Shown: positions 45,387 to 53,573 of the stretch, in pieces
Layout: each line of letters begins with the position of its first letter
Position numbering within the stretch: the stretch's first letter is position 1
Origin: Pseudobdellovibrionaceae bacterium
GTDB lineage: Bacteria > Bdellovibrionota > Bdellovibrionia > Bdellovibrionales > Bdellovibrionaceae
Assembly (NCBI GenBank): GCA_947449255.1
Contig: CANFQX010000011.1
Location: 1-64,000 of the forward strand
Direction of reading: 5' to 3'
DNA length: 64,000 nt
Program-made: the position numbers and the translations under genes
The notes under the pieces: generated by a model
What the model was told of the DNA's origin: nothing
What the model saw: the letters and a program-made list of their open reading frames with translations, nothing else
The model's database searches: none

Positions 45387-45590
45387 ATGCCGGAATTGGA
45401 GGTAGCCTCGACGATGAAATACATAATTCGCCATCAAAGCAACTTTTGGAAATATGTTTGGCTGGTTTTTAATTTTTTTAACTTGTCGAGAGACAAAGTT
45501 ATCGAAGATATTTTGAAAAACAGAACCGACAAAAATAAAGCGAGACCTGCTGTTGGTTTTGACTCTTCACCAGATGAAAGCAGTTTCTGA
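45387..45590 (+). CDS. doubtful small ORF
   Basis: 67 codons, with GGAGG upstream of an internal ATG (45414) at 11 bases. The product, MKYIIRHQSNFWKYVWLVF..., is basic and aromatic with no family match. It lies just outside the tRNA-Cys-flanked island. It may be fortuitous. Confidence 0.2.
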   Translation: MPELEVASTMKYIIRHQSNFWKYVWLVFNFFNLSRDKVIEDILKNRTDKNKARPAVGFDSSPDESSF

Positions 45591-45692
45591 TAAGAAAATA
45601 GGTCCCATTTCAAGAATTTAATTAAATGCCTTAAATGAGTAAATCGATGTTGAGTTGAATCCTTGGGAACTTATTTTTTTTGCGGGAAAAAT

Positions 45693-45761
45693 TTGGAGGT
45701 GACGAGCGGATTTGAACCGCTGTAGCAGCTTTTGCAGAGCTGAGCCTAGCCACTCGGCCAC
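45693..45761 (-). repeat. tRNA-Cys fragment (distal attachment-site copy)
   Basis: A 69-base perfect copy of the tRNA-Cys gene, from 1 base outside the 3' end to base 8. The 5' acceptor strand GGTGATG is absent (replaced by AAAAAAATA on the tRNA strand), so it cannot fold into a functional tRNA. It also lacks the promoter. Confidence 0.9.
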
Positions 45762-46270
45762 TATTTTTTTGTGATTTTGAAATGCACTGTGTAAATAGGT
45801 ATTGAATGGAAATAGGAATTGGACCTATTTCGCTTGAGGGTACGAGTTTGGTGTTTTGAACAGAGTGTTGGCTGGCTTGGATCGAAATTAGTGTGCCAGT
45901 CCCCTAAAAGTCTCTAATAGTGGGCCGTCAATATAAAGGAGCTTTAATGTGCAACAATCCTATGAATAGCTTCAACATATCCTCATAGCTTCTTTCTTTT
46001 TTGAATCATTAAACCATCCAGAACACCGGAATAAAATCGAAGTGGATCACGGGGGCTTCCTCCTTGAGGAGGACGGGAGGAGGGGGAGTATTTTCCAGAA
46101 GCGAATTGCCAAACCAGGAGTGCAGGTACATTTGGAGCTAGAATATGATTGTATTAAAATCAGTAAATTTTATTGAAACTGATAACTAAAATAATTACCG
46201 TCTTTATGAATTGATGAAAAAAATAGGCAAAAAAACAATAGTCTTGATGCCTTTAAGTACTTTTGAAAAA
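45762..46270. other. non-coding stretch inside the island
   Basis: About 500 bases with no supported ORF. It contains a G-rich stretch (CTTCCTCCTTGAGGAGGACGGGAGGAGGGGG, about 46050-46087) that includes an imperfect hairpin CTCCTTGAGGAG. No tRNA, terminator with T-run or known RNA is seen. Confidence 0.5.
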
Positions 46271-46936
46271 TTAAATGCTGGCTTTAAATCCCACAATCAA
46301 TCCGTTGAATTCAAGTTTATCTAGATTGACTTTTAGGCCAGATACCACACCATCTGCAGATCCCTTTATTAACCTATATTCTAGCATTAAGAATTTTTTT
46401 TGTTGAATTTCATAATTGAATCCAATTTGGTAACCAAGTCCGCCTTTCGCCGTAAGATTTGAATTATTCAACTTCAAAAATGAATAACCAATCCCTCCAT
46501 AAACAGCGGCGTTTGGAGTTAACGCCATTCCATAATTTCCATATAGGTTAATTACGCCAAATGTAGGCTTCTTCGTATAAGACCCAGCATCGGAAACTGA
46601 ATCAATCGTTGCTTCATATCCAGATACAGTTCGTTCAAACTCGTAAGTAAATCCAAAAGTAAACGACGATTGCTCATTCAGAGGAATAAAATCTTCAACA
46701 AGAACACCAAATTGTCCCGTAGATTTTTCTTTATTTGATGCGGAGTAAATATCTACTGTACCCTCGCCAGTGACTGCATCTGCTGTTGAATAAAACCCGC
46801 CAAACCGAATTGCTTGCAAAGGGCCCTTTTCCAAGGCTAATACTGGCACCACTGCAGGGACCGGCGCCAAAGGAAGCTCGTCTGCATTCGCAATACAAGT
46901 TAAGAAAATCAAAAACGCCGCAACTGATATTTTCAT
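46271..46936 (-). CDS. outer-membrane beta-barrel protein
   Basis: The 221-residue protein has signal peptide SVAAFLIFLTCIANADE, a short Pro/Val linker (APVPAVVPVLA) and then strand-like segments (FTFGFTYEFERT, AVYGGIGYSFLKLN, GYQIGFNYEIQQKKFLMLEYR) of the OmpA/OmpW-like small barrel type. AAAAGG lies upstream of the ATG. It is inside the island, divergent from the peptide operon. It has no obvious partner. Confidence 0.65.
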   Translation of the reverse strand: MKISVAAFLIFLTCIANADELPLAPVPAVVPVLALEKGPLQAIRFGGFYSTADAVTGEGTVDIYSASNKEKSTGQFGVLVEDFIPLNEQSSFTFGFTYEFERTVSGYEATIDSVSDAGSYTKKPTFGVINLYGNYGMALTPNAAVYGGIGYSFLKLNNSNLTAKGGLGYQIGFNYEIQQKKFLMLEYRLIKGSADGVVSGLKVNLDKLEFNGLIVGFKASI

Positions 46937-47335
46937 GTCTTTTCCTTTTTTCTAATAGTAAACATAAAAAATTGTCTAAACACATGAGATATTACACCCA
47001 AAAACTTGACAAGACTTGAGTTACACAAACTGTCATTTAGTCCAGGAATAAATCCAACATCCTCTTAAAAAATGGACCTCGTCCTAAATCCATCCCAAAA
47101 ATATGCACCCATTTTCATAAGATATTAAGTGATAGCGTGACCTTTTATGAACATCCACAAACAGTCGAATGATCAACCTAACAATGGCAATTTTGTGCAT
47201 GAGTAACATTACGACAATCCTTGAACAATTTTCCTTATCTTATCTGAAAGTCTTGTCTGAATTTGCCATTAATTGACTTATAAGTAACCTTTGTTTATTC
47301 ATTAGCTTCCAATATTAAAAAAGGGGGGCCTTTCT
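46937..47335. other. intergenic region with divergent promoters
   Basis: About 400 bases between the barrel gene and the peptide operon. Besides the promoter candidate at 47273-47301, no RNA gene or ORF with support is seen. The long AT-rich region suggests regulation of both flanking genes. Confidence 0.4.
47273..47301 (+). promoter_or_regulatory. candidate promoter of the peptide operon
   Basis: TTGACT, a 17-base spacer and TATTCA lie 35 bases before the small-peptide ATG. It matches the housekeeping consensus at most positions. Confidence 0.35.
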
Positions 47336-47473
47336 ATGGAAAAACTTAAAACTGTAAAAACTAAACTAATAAACTATGCAATGATGATCCCGATTCTTTC
47401 ATTACTAGTTGCATCTTTTATCATTACCCACTCTCAAGATGTATTAGCGAACGGAACAACAACGGGGAAGTAA
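47336..47473 (+). CDS. 45-residue exported-peptide-like ORF
   Basis: This ORF is too short for the track. It starts 7 bases after GGGGGG and its TAA shares one base with the next ATG (TAATG), so translation is probably coupled. The product has a basic N-terminus (MEKLKTVKTK), a hydrophobic stretch (MMIPILSLLVASFII) and a polar C-terminus with a possible signal-peptidase site after VLA, leaving the short tail NGTTTGK. That is the layout of exported signalling pre-peptides such as Phr-type peptides. No homologue is known to me; the role is inference. Confidence 0.55.
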   Translation: MEKLKTVKTKLINYAMMIPILSLLVASFIITHSQDVLANGTTTGK

Positions 47474-48201
47474 TGCAATTGATCACTGGATTTCATGGAG
47501 ATACATATTATGAATCTTTTGTTGGGAAGAACCCAAGCAAAGAGGCTGTCGTATTTTTACATGGATACCCTGCTGATCAAGGAAACAAGAATAGAGATTT
47601 AGCAGAGGCGGTCTCTACCCAACTTGGCAAGGATGCCTTCTTATTGCACTATCCTGGGCTCGGGTTAAGCAAAGGCAAATTCACTTTTAGTGAAACACTA
47701 AGAACAACAAGGGAATTCCTATCCTGGGTCAAAGCTAAAAATTATCAATCTCTCCACATCGTTGGTCACTCATGGGGTGGCTTTCTAGCGTTGAATCTTC
47801 TGAATGAAATTGGTCACACAGGCAAAATTGTGCTTTTATCCCCTTTTGTAAATCTACCGGAAGGAAGCGACTTAAGTACCCTTGTCAATTTAGTTTATTC
47901 TGACACAAAACAATACCTAGGACACTCAACCATCATTGAGGTAGTGAGTGAACTAACAAAAATGCGCATAGGTAATTCAATCGATGATTTTATTGTTCGA
48001 ATTGATAAAGCACCAAATCAAGTTACAATTATCCAAGCGCTTAACGATCCGGAAACACCAGAGAAATATTCAAGATATCTAATTTCAAAAGCTACAAAAA
48101 AAATCAGTTACACAGAGCTCGACACCGATCATTCATTTACACAAAACCGAACCACAGCGTTGGCTTTAATAATCAATACTTTGCGTGTCCCAAATGATTA
48201 A
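47473..48201 (+). CDS. alpha/beta hydrolase
   Basis: The 242-residue protein has the alpha/beta-hydrolase fold. The oxyanion strand is VVFLHGYPAD, the nucleophile elbow is VGHSWGG with Ser at residue 100, the acid is Asp in LNDPETP (about 192) and the base is His in DTDHSF (about 220). The lack of a signal peptide indicates a cytoplasmic enzyme. Relatives hydrolyse esters, amides or lactones. The context with a peptide, an acyltransferase-like protein and a sensor kinase suggests processing of a signal molecule, which is inference. It starts within the TAATG of the small peptide and overlaps the next gene by 8 bases. Confidence 0.85.
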   Translation: MQLITGFHGDTYYESFVGKNPSKEAVVFLHGYPADQGNKNRDLAEAVSTQLGKDAFLLHYPGLGLSKGKFTFSETLRTTREFLSWVKAKNYQSLHIVGHSWGGFLALNLLNEIGHTGKIVLLSPFVNLPEGSDLSTLVNLVYSDTKQYLGHSTIIEVVSELTKMRIGNSIDDFIVRIDKAPNQVTIIQALNDPETPEKYSRYLISKATKKISYTELDTDHSFTQNRTTALALIINTLRVPND

Positions 48202-48814
48202 CCTTTATCGTCGCTATTCATTGATAAAAAAAGCCAATTTAGATAATTCAATTATCAATATCTCCAGCGCTACAAAGGTTTATTCAACAAATACATCATC
48301 TATCTCAATAGTGAATGGTGTCTTTCAATTCGGATATTCATTTGGAACTGATTACCCATCTGAGCAGGGCGCCTTAATAAAATTAGGCCAAAATTCAAAA
48401 ATAATTGTGAGGGGTAAAGTTTTAATAGGCCCAGGGAGTTCTATTGTCGTTCATGATAATGGAACTCTAGTTTTCGAAGGTGAAAATGCCATTGCTCACA
48501 ACAATAAAATCTATTGCCATACCAATATAACGTTTGGGTCTGGGACGTGCACCTCGTGGAACTGCTCTTTTATGGATTTTGATGGTCATCATTTCAATCG
48601 TTTAGATGGACAAAACAAGGACTACCAAAAACCCTTAATTATCGGACGGAAAGTTGGCATTCAACAAAATGTAATCATCCCAAAAGGTGTTTCTGTAGGC
48701 GATCACTCAATCATTTCGGCGGGGACAATCTTACGACAAGATATTCCAGAAAACTGCCTAGTGCATTCCAACTCCGAAATAAGGATTAAACATGGATACC
48801 AATCTGGCCTATAA
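48194..48814 (+). CDS. left-handed beta-helix acyltransferase-like protein
   Basis: The protein shows hexapeptide-type repeats in its second half: LIGPGSSIVVHDNGTLVFEG, then PLIIGRKVGIQQNVIIPKGVSVGDHSIISAGTIL, as in O-acetyltransferases of the LbH family. A His-His pair in DFDGHHF near residue 134 could be catalytic. The N-terminal half is less repeat-like. ATG 48194 overlaps the hydrolase stop (ATGATTAA) and is favoured over the GTG in the track. It overlaps the histidine kinase by 23 bases. It could acylate a small molecule or glycan; the substrate is not known. Confidence 0.8.
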   Translation: MINLYRRYSLIKKANLDNSIINISSATKVYSTNTSSISIVNGVFQFGYSFGTDYPSEQGALIKLGQNSKIIVRGKVLIGPGSSIVVHDNGTLVFEGENAIAHNNKIYCHTNITFGSGTCTSWNCSFMDFDGHHFNRLDGQNKDYQKPLIIGRKVGIQQNVIIPKGVSVGDHSIISAGTILRQDIPENCLVHSNSEIRIKHGYQSGL

Positions 48815-50120
48815 AACGAATCCTCGAGATCAAATTCCAGGGCTGTTGATGATCGCGTTAGGCTGGATCCTTTTCCTAACAAGTGCACTTAATTACCGCG
48901 CCGTCTCGTGGTTCAACTACCTATTTTACGGCAGACTTCTTGCCTTCATTAGCGCTGTCGGGTTGGTTTTTATAATTGCACTCAACAAAAACTCCAAATT
49001 TAAAGACACATGGTTCTATACTATGTGTCTGGGTCTGCAAGCATTGCATGGTATTCTTGAGGGACAATCACAGACTGACTTTTACTCGTATACTGGTTTG
49101 TTTTACATCATTGCAGCTTTATCTACTCGATGCTCTTTGCGTGATTGGCTATTGAAGCTCTTTCCTTTACAGATTTTATTTCTTATTGCGCCGCTTTTTT
49201 TTAAATCTCCTCAATTCTTTACCTCAATTGCCAAATTTGTCGATTCATTCAGTCTCCCCGTTTCAGGATTTATCGTAGGAACAATAATCGTCTGGATTAA
49301 TATCCAGAGATTTCAGACATTAATTGACAACCTACGCTTAAAACATGAACTAGCTGAAAGCAGACACGCGCTTCTGCAAAAAGAAAAAGAAAAAGTGCAG
49401 GAAATTGCTTTCGAATTAGAAATCGCAAAAAATGAACTCATCAAACATGCCGAAAATAAAGCCATGGTTGAAGTCGCAGCACAAGTGGCGCATGACATCA
49501 GAAGTCCTCTATCTGCACTTATGATGGTTATAGGAATGCTCAAAGACTTACCGAAAGAAAAAAAAGAACTTCTACTAAATGCAACAAAAAGAATAGACGG
49601 AATTGCTAATGACCTTTTAAATAAAAGTAAAACGCCGTCAGAAAAAACTAAAAGCAATGATGATTTTGCAAAGCCTTATGTTGTCATAAAAGAAATTATA
49701 GATGAAAAGAAAATCCTATTTTCTGATAAAATTGGGTTAAATTTATATTCTGAAATTCAAAAGATTGAAGATTTAAAAGTTGGCATGACAGCCCACGACC
49801 TCTCCAGAATCCTGTCTAATCTAATTAACAATGCGATCGAAGCATTTGAAAACTTTCAGGGCACTGTAACTGTTGCTGCAAAAAAAGGTCCCAATGCGAT
49901 CAACATTGATATTACAGACAATGGAAAAGGTATTCCCCAAGAAATATTAGAAAAAATTGGTGTACGCGGTTTTTCCAGCGGCAAAGAGGGAACTCAGTCA
50001 GGTAGCGGACTAGGGGTCTGGTCAGCAAAAAAAATTATTGAAGCAGCTGGTGGGGAATTCACAATATCCTCAAAACAAGGTGAAGGAACTCAAATTCACA
50101 TTACACTTCCAACTCTATAG
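48792..50120 (+). CDS. polytopic membrane sensor histidine kinase
   Basis: The 442-residue kinase has about six N-terminal membrane segments (residues 15-171) with almost no extracytoplasmic loop, which resembles autoinducer-sensing kinases. A coiled linker (LAESRHALLQKEKEKVQEIAF) leads to the H box VAHDIRSPLSAL with the phosphorylated His, the N box LSNLINNAIEAF, the G1 box ITDNGKGIP and the G2 box GSGLGVWSAKKII. No receiver domain and no response regulator nearby, so it is an orphan kinase. It is the last gene of the four-gene operon. After it come about 295 bases without a clear gene. Confidence 0.9.
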   Translation: MDTNLAYKTNPRDQIPGLLMIALGWILFLTSALNYRAVSWFNYLFYGRLLAFISAVGLVFIIALNKNSKFKDTWFYTMCLGLQALHGILEGQSQTDFYSYTGLFYIIAALSTRCSLRDWLLKLFPLQILFLIAPLFFKSPQFFTSIAKFVDSFSLPVSGFIVGTIIVWINIQRFQTLIDNLRLKHELAESRHALLQKEKEKVQEIAFELEIAKNELIKHAENKAMVEVAAQVAHDIRSPLSALMMVIGMLKDLPKEKKELLLNATKRIDGIANDLLNKSKTPSEKTKSNDDFAKPYVVIKEIIDEKKILFSDKIGLNLYSEIQKIEDLKVGMTAHDLSRILSNLINNAIEAFENFQGTVTVAAKKGPNAINIDITDNGKGIPQEILEKIGVRGFSSGKEGTQSGSGLGVWSAKKIIEAAGGEFTISSKQGEGTQIHITLPTL

Positions 50121-50415
50121 CCTAAAAATCGCGCGCAGTTTTTCATGATTTCCAATTGGAGAATAGGCACTTTCAATACAATATTTGACTACGGCTAAAC
50201 AATCTATAAATCCTGAATTGGATCTGGCGAAAGAGGGCTTGATCTCTGGAATATAGAAGGATTCTTATGTTTCATTATGAATTTTAAAGTTAAATAAATG
50301 CACACCAGTAATAGCCACTTGATAAATTGCAAGTAGACAATTTTTTGCCATAATCACGAAATAAACCCAAGCCTTCTGCCATCTCTTGTTGATCACGAAA
50401 ACATGGACATGAAAA

Positions 50416-50820
50416 TTAGATCTTCTTCGGACTGATGAACCGCTGAAAATAATCAAAATAGGCACCCGGATCGCCAATACAATCTTTGGCCAAACGCTCA
50501 GCCTCCGAAAGGATAAAATATAGAATTTCCGATTGAATAGTCTCAGAATTTGTTGTTTCTTCATCACGGCAAATAATAAAACAATGCTGAACAAGGGGAA
50601 TGCGATAACTAACCAAAACGCATGAGTGTTCCAAATAGCCAGAGGGTCTTAATACTCTCCTATCTAACATCAGAGTCGACGATTTTTTAAAAATACTAGC
50701 TAATGAACGCTTGGACTGAAAGAAAAGTTCCTGTCTCAACTTTTGTAGCCACCCTCGATCAAAATCAGTAGCCACTCGACTGTTTTTTAACTCTCTAATT
50801 TTAGGATTTTTATTAATCAT
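50416..50820 (-). CDS. hypothetical protein at island edge
   Basis: The 134-residue protein is basic in its N-terminal half and has several hydrophobic, possibly strand-like segments (HSCVLVSYRIPLVQHCFIICRDEET). It is preceded by no clear ribosome-binding site and lies next to the tRNA-Cys 3' end. It is preferred over the overlapping 109-codon frame because of its amino-acid composition. No family recognised; it may be a remnant. Confidence 0.4.
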   Translation of the reverse strand: MINKNPKIRELKNSRVATDFDRGWLQKLRQELFFQSKRSLASIFKKSSTLMLDRRVLRPSGYLEHSCVLVSYRIPLVQHCFIICRDEETTNSETIQSEILYFILSEAERLAKDCIGDPGAYFDYFQRFISPKKI

Positions 50821-50835
50821 ATTAGATACTTAGAA

Positions 50836-50904
50836 TTGGAGGTGACGAGCGGATTTGAACCGCTGTAGCAGCTTTTGCAGAGCTGAGCCTAGCCACTCGG
50901 CCAC
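50836..50904 (-). repeat. tRNA-Cys proximal attachment-site copy
   Basis: This is the proximal 69-bp copy of the direct repeat, lying inside the intact tRNA-Cys gene. It is identical to 45693-45761. Confidence 0.9.
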
Positions 50905-50910
50905 ATCACC
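50837..50910 (-). tRNA. tRNA-Cys (GCA)
   Basis: The reverse complement starts GGTGATG, has the anticodon stem CAGCT-CTGCAAA-AGCTG with anticodon GCA, the T-arm GCGGTTCAAATCCGC, and acceptor 3' strand CGTCACC, followed by T73 and encoded CCA. It is the intact partner of the fragment at 45694-45761. Confidence 0.96.
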
Positions 50911-50930
50911 CCATGGAAAAATGAACCTTT

Positions 50931-50959
50931 AAACTACGATTTGACGGTGATGAAGTCAA
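50931..50959 (-). promoter_or_regulatory. promoter of tRNA-Cys
   Basis: On the minus strand TTGACT (50959-50954), a 17-base spacer and TAGTTT (50936-50931) are placed 20 bases upstream of the tRNA. The promoter lies outside the duplicated segment, so the far copy is not transcribed from it. Confidence 0.6.
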
Positions 50960-50989
50960 TAGTCAAAAATCCAATTTTTTTACTAATGC

Positions 50990-52444
50990 TTAACATCCTA
51001 ATCTTTTCAAGGATTCAAAGGGATGATAGGTCAGCTTTAATGCGCTCTCAATGTGCTCTGGTTTTATTTTTTCGCACTCTTGCAAGTCAGCTAAACTTCT
51101 TGCAACTCGAAGCGTTGCAAGCTCTCGCCTTCTTGAGGAGAATTCTTTTGGAAAAAGCTCCTGCATATAAAAACTGGATAAATCAGCGGCCAATTCCTCA
51201 AATCGCCAAAAGCCTGCTGCCTTTTTAAAGCGCAGATCTTTTTCTGACAAAGCCCTGCGAAATTTTCTGATCTCTTCGATCCGAGTTAAAATATCAGTGC
51301 CCTTCATTTTTGCACCCGCCTCTTTTTTTTGAGTAAAAAAAACGACCTGAAAGCGATCCACCAAGGGGCCGGACAACCTTTCGGAATAGGATTGGCATTT
51401 TCTCAAAGATCGACCACACATGATGCGAGCACCGGGCACCCACTCCCCGCAGGGACAAAGATTGGTTGTCGCGACAACCAGGGATTCGGCGGGAAACTCT
51501 TCAATATAGCGGCCTCGACGAATTCGGATGCAGGCTTCCTCCATGGGCTCCCGCAGGGCTTCCTGAGCTCGGGGATGAAATTCTAAAAGCTCATCAAGGA
51601 CAAGAATGCCTTTGTGAGCACGGGTGATTTCGCCTTTATAAGGAGGCACTCCCCCACCAATCAACCCCAAGGGTGAAGTTGAATGATGAGGCAGCACAAT
51701 CGGACGCCAAAGGTGCTTGAATTCTTGGGCGCCCTTATTATTTCGAACGATCGTATGCATTTCGTCCTGCGAGGGGGCCGTCAGTAAGGCTGGCAATGTT
51801 CTCGCAATCGTGCTTTTACCTGACCCTGCAGGTCCCGCCAGCAATAAAGAATGCTCCCCCAGCGCAATCAAACTGAGAAGGTCCGCCTGATTGCGCGGAA
51901 AATCTAAATTTAACCCAATATCTGGTCGTTCAACCCGATATTCCCTTGGCTGAGGAGAAATGAAACTCGGTTCATAAATATCTTTTAATTCATTCAATAC
52001 TTTTCGACCAAACACAGCAGAGGTTCCCAGATTTTGTCCTGTCCACACGGATCCAAAACCGCTTGGATCATAATCTTGAGTCAAATCTTCTGGTTCAAAC
52101 ACCTCTCCCGAAAGGCCCAGTTCCCCATAGATAAAAATATCTTCTGTTTCTTTCCTTGGCTGAACTTGGCCTGATTCCCACAAAATTCCCATGGCAACCG
52201 CCAGTTCCAATCCTCGCGAACTTTTTTTTAAATGATTAGGACGCAAATTGACCAAAACTTGCTGCGCTTTGGGAAACTCAAAACCCTGCGCACGAATAGC
52301 GCTTTTAATTTTATGAATACTTTCCTTAATACCTTGATCAGGAAGTCCCAAAAATTGAATTTGTGGCAGGCCTGCCGTGAAATTGATTTCGACTTCAACA
52401 GGGACGAGTTGATCATGATCGCGAATAAGTGATTGAATTTTCAT
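50990..52444 (-). CDS. comM: ComM/YifB family AAA+ ATPase
   Basis: The protein belongs to the Mg-chelatase-like ATPases that act as branch-migration helicases in natural transformation. The N-terminal domain has IQFLGLPDQGIKESIHKIKSAI and KKSSRGLELAVAMGIL. The AAA+ core has the Walker A GPAGSGKSTIA near residue 215 and Walker B GILVLDELLEFHPRAQEALREP. The zinc-like segment TTNLCPCGEW and CGRSLRKC follow. The ATG at 52444 is preferred to the track start. Length about 485, normal. It is upstream of the tRNA-Cys and outside the island. Confidence 0.93.
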   Translation of the reverse strand: MKIQSLIRDHDQLVPVEVEINFTAGLPQIQFLGLPDQGIKESIHKIKSAIRAQGFEFPKAQQVLVNLRPNHLKKSSRGLELAVAMGILWESGQVQPRKETEDIFIYGELGLSGEVFEPEDLTQDYDPSGFGSVWTGQNLGTSAVFGRKVLNELKDIYEPSFISPQPREYRVERPDIGLNLDFPRNQADLLSLIALGEHSLLLAGPAGSGKSTIARTLPALLTAPSQDEMHTIVRNNKGAQEFKHLWRPIVLPHHSTSPLGLIGGGVPPYKGEITRAHKGILVLDELLEFHPRAQEALREPMEEACIRIRRGRYIEEFPAESLVVATTNLCPCGEWVPGARIMCGRSLRKCQSYSERLSGPLVDRFQVVFFTQKKEAGAKMKGTDILTRIEEIRKFRRALSEKDLRFKKAAGFWRFEELAADLSSFYMQELFPKEFSSRRRELATLRVARSLADLQECEKIKPEHIESALKLTYHPFESLKRLGC

Positions 52445-52569
52445 GAAGGGACATCGAAGCAAATCCCAATCCCATTCAGCAAAGCCATCACTCCGAGCTC
52501 ACGTCTTGGCCGCTTCGATTGTCGGACATGCTGCTGAATTTTATTAAACCTCTACGAAGCTCGAACGAC

Positions 52570-53457
52570 TTAAACGTCTAACTTCTCAGGATTTGAAATC
52601 TGAGACAAGGGGTGATGCTCTTCAATTGTTCGAGTCATTGTGTTGGTCGTGACCGAAGTGTAGATTTGTGTGGTTTGAATACATGAATGCCCCAACAGTA
52701 TCTGAATTGAGCGCAGATCTGCCCCCCCCTCAAGAAGTGCCGTTGCGCAGCCGTGGCGAAAATGATGAGGACTCACTGGATCTTCGAATCCTGCCAAATT
52801 AGACCAGAGAGCAAGCCATCTCCAAACATCTACGCGCGAAGGTCTATGGCCACGATCATTCAACAAAATGGAGGTGGATGCACCCACCAATAGATTAGAC
52901 CTGTGATGAGTTAAATAACTCGTCAACTCTTCAGCAAGCAACTCAGTGAGCGGAACCAAGCGCTCTTTGTTTCCCTTGCCAAGAACTTTAACCCAGCGAT
53001 CTGTGGCATTAAAGTCAGAAACATTCAAAGTGATCAACTCAGAGACCCGACATCCTAGCCCATATAAAAAAAGCAGAGTTAACTGATTTCGTGCGGACTT
53101 TGCAGAATCTTGAACATGAGCTGCATCAAAAAGCTGCTGAAACCTTTGCGCTGACAAGGCCTTCGGAAGTTTCACTTTAACCTTTGGAAGCTTCAGGTCA
53201 CGAAGCTCTGGACACTTTGTTCCACGTGTTTCACAAAATTTGAAATATGTTCTTAATGAGGAAATCACTCGTGCTTGCGAGCGAGTCGAAAGTTTATGCA
53301 AATGCATAAACTCATAGAAATCTGACATCAATTTATTGTTTTTTCTAAAATCAAGGTAAAGTTCAAGATCACGCCGGTACGCCATCACCGTATTTTGAGA
53401 ACGTCCACGAATATTTTGAAGCTCATCAAAGAAGTCGATCCAAAGAGGTAATTCCAT
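52570..53457 (-). CDS. tyrosine recombinase, XerC/XerD type
   Basis: The 295-residue protein has the N-terminal SAM-like core-binding domain (NTVMAYRRDLELYLDF) and the C-terminal catalytic domain. The catalytic residues are Arg in GLGCRVSELI, Lys in VLGKGNKERLVPL, His-Arg in HHFRHGCATALLEGG, His in LGHSCIQTT and Tyr in QIYTSV. Xer recombinases resolve chromosome dimers at dif. It is most likely the housekeeping Xer protein and not the integrase of the nearby island, although that role cannot be excluded. Confidence 0.88.
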   Translation of the reverse strand: MELPLWIDFFDELQNIRGRSQNTVMAYRRDLELYLDFRKNNKLMSDFYEFMHLHKLSTRSQARVISSLRTYFKFCETRGTKCPELRDLKLPKVKVKLPKALSAQRFQQLFDAAHVQDSAKSARNQLTLLFLYGLGCRVSELITLNVSDFNATDRWVKVLGKGNKERLVPLTELLAEELTSYLTHHRSNLLVGASTSILLNDRGHRPSRVDVWRWLALWSNLAGFEDPVSPHHFRHGCATALLEGGADLRSIQILLGHSCIQTTQIYTSVTTNTMTRTIEEHHPLSQISNPEKLDV

Positions 53458-53533
53458 TCCCTTATTAAAGCGACAGTTTTCATCGAGAGCAAGGACTAAT
53501 CATAAAAACAAAAAGGCCTCTTCTTCCTGTTCT

Positions 53534-53573
53534 ATTTTAATTGAATGAATCAGATTTTAATTGAATGAATCAG
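53534..53573. repeat. 20-bp tandem duplication
   Basis: ATTTTAATTGAATGAATCAG occurs twice in a row (53534-53553 and 53554-53573). The second copy contains the stop and last codons of the lipoprotein gene. Confidence 0.9.

Larger units (their letters stand above)
45693..50904. mobile_element. island flanked by a 69-bp tRNA-Cys duplication
   Basis: The intact tRNA-Cys gene at 50837-50910 has its 3' end facing an approximately 5.1 kb segment that ends in a perfect 69-base copy of the tRNA from the T-arm end back to base 8 (45693-45761). The far copy lacks the 5' acceptor strand. This is the structure produced when an element integrates at the 3' end of a tRNA. The segment contains a barrel protein, a four-gene operon and one hypothetical gene. 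No integrase lies inside, so the element may be non-autonomous or decayed. Confidence 0.65.

Noticed and set aside
50265-50594. 109-codon minus-strand ORF
   Set aside because: It overlaps the 134-codon frame in another phase and its composition is less protein-like.
52570-53457. Xer recombinase as the integrase of the tRNA-Cys island
   Set aside because: It lies outside the flanking repeats and has the length and motifs of a housekeeping XerC/D.
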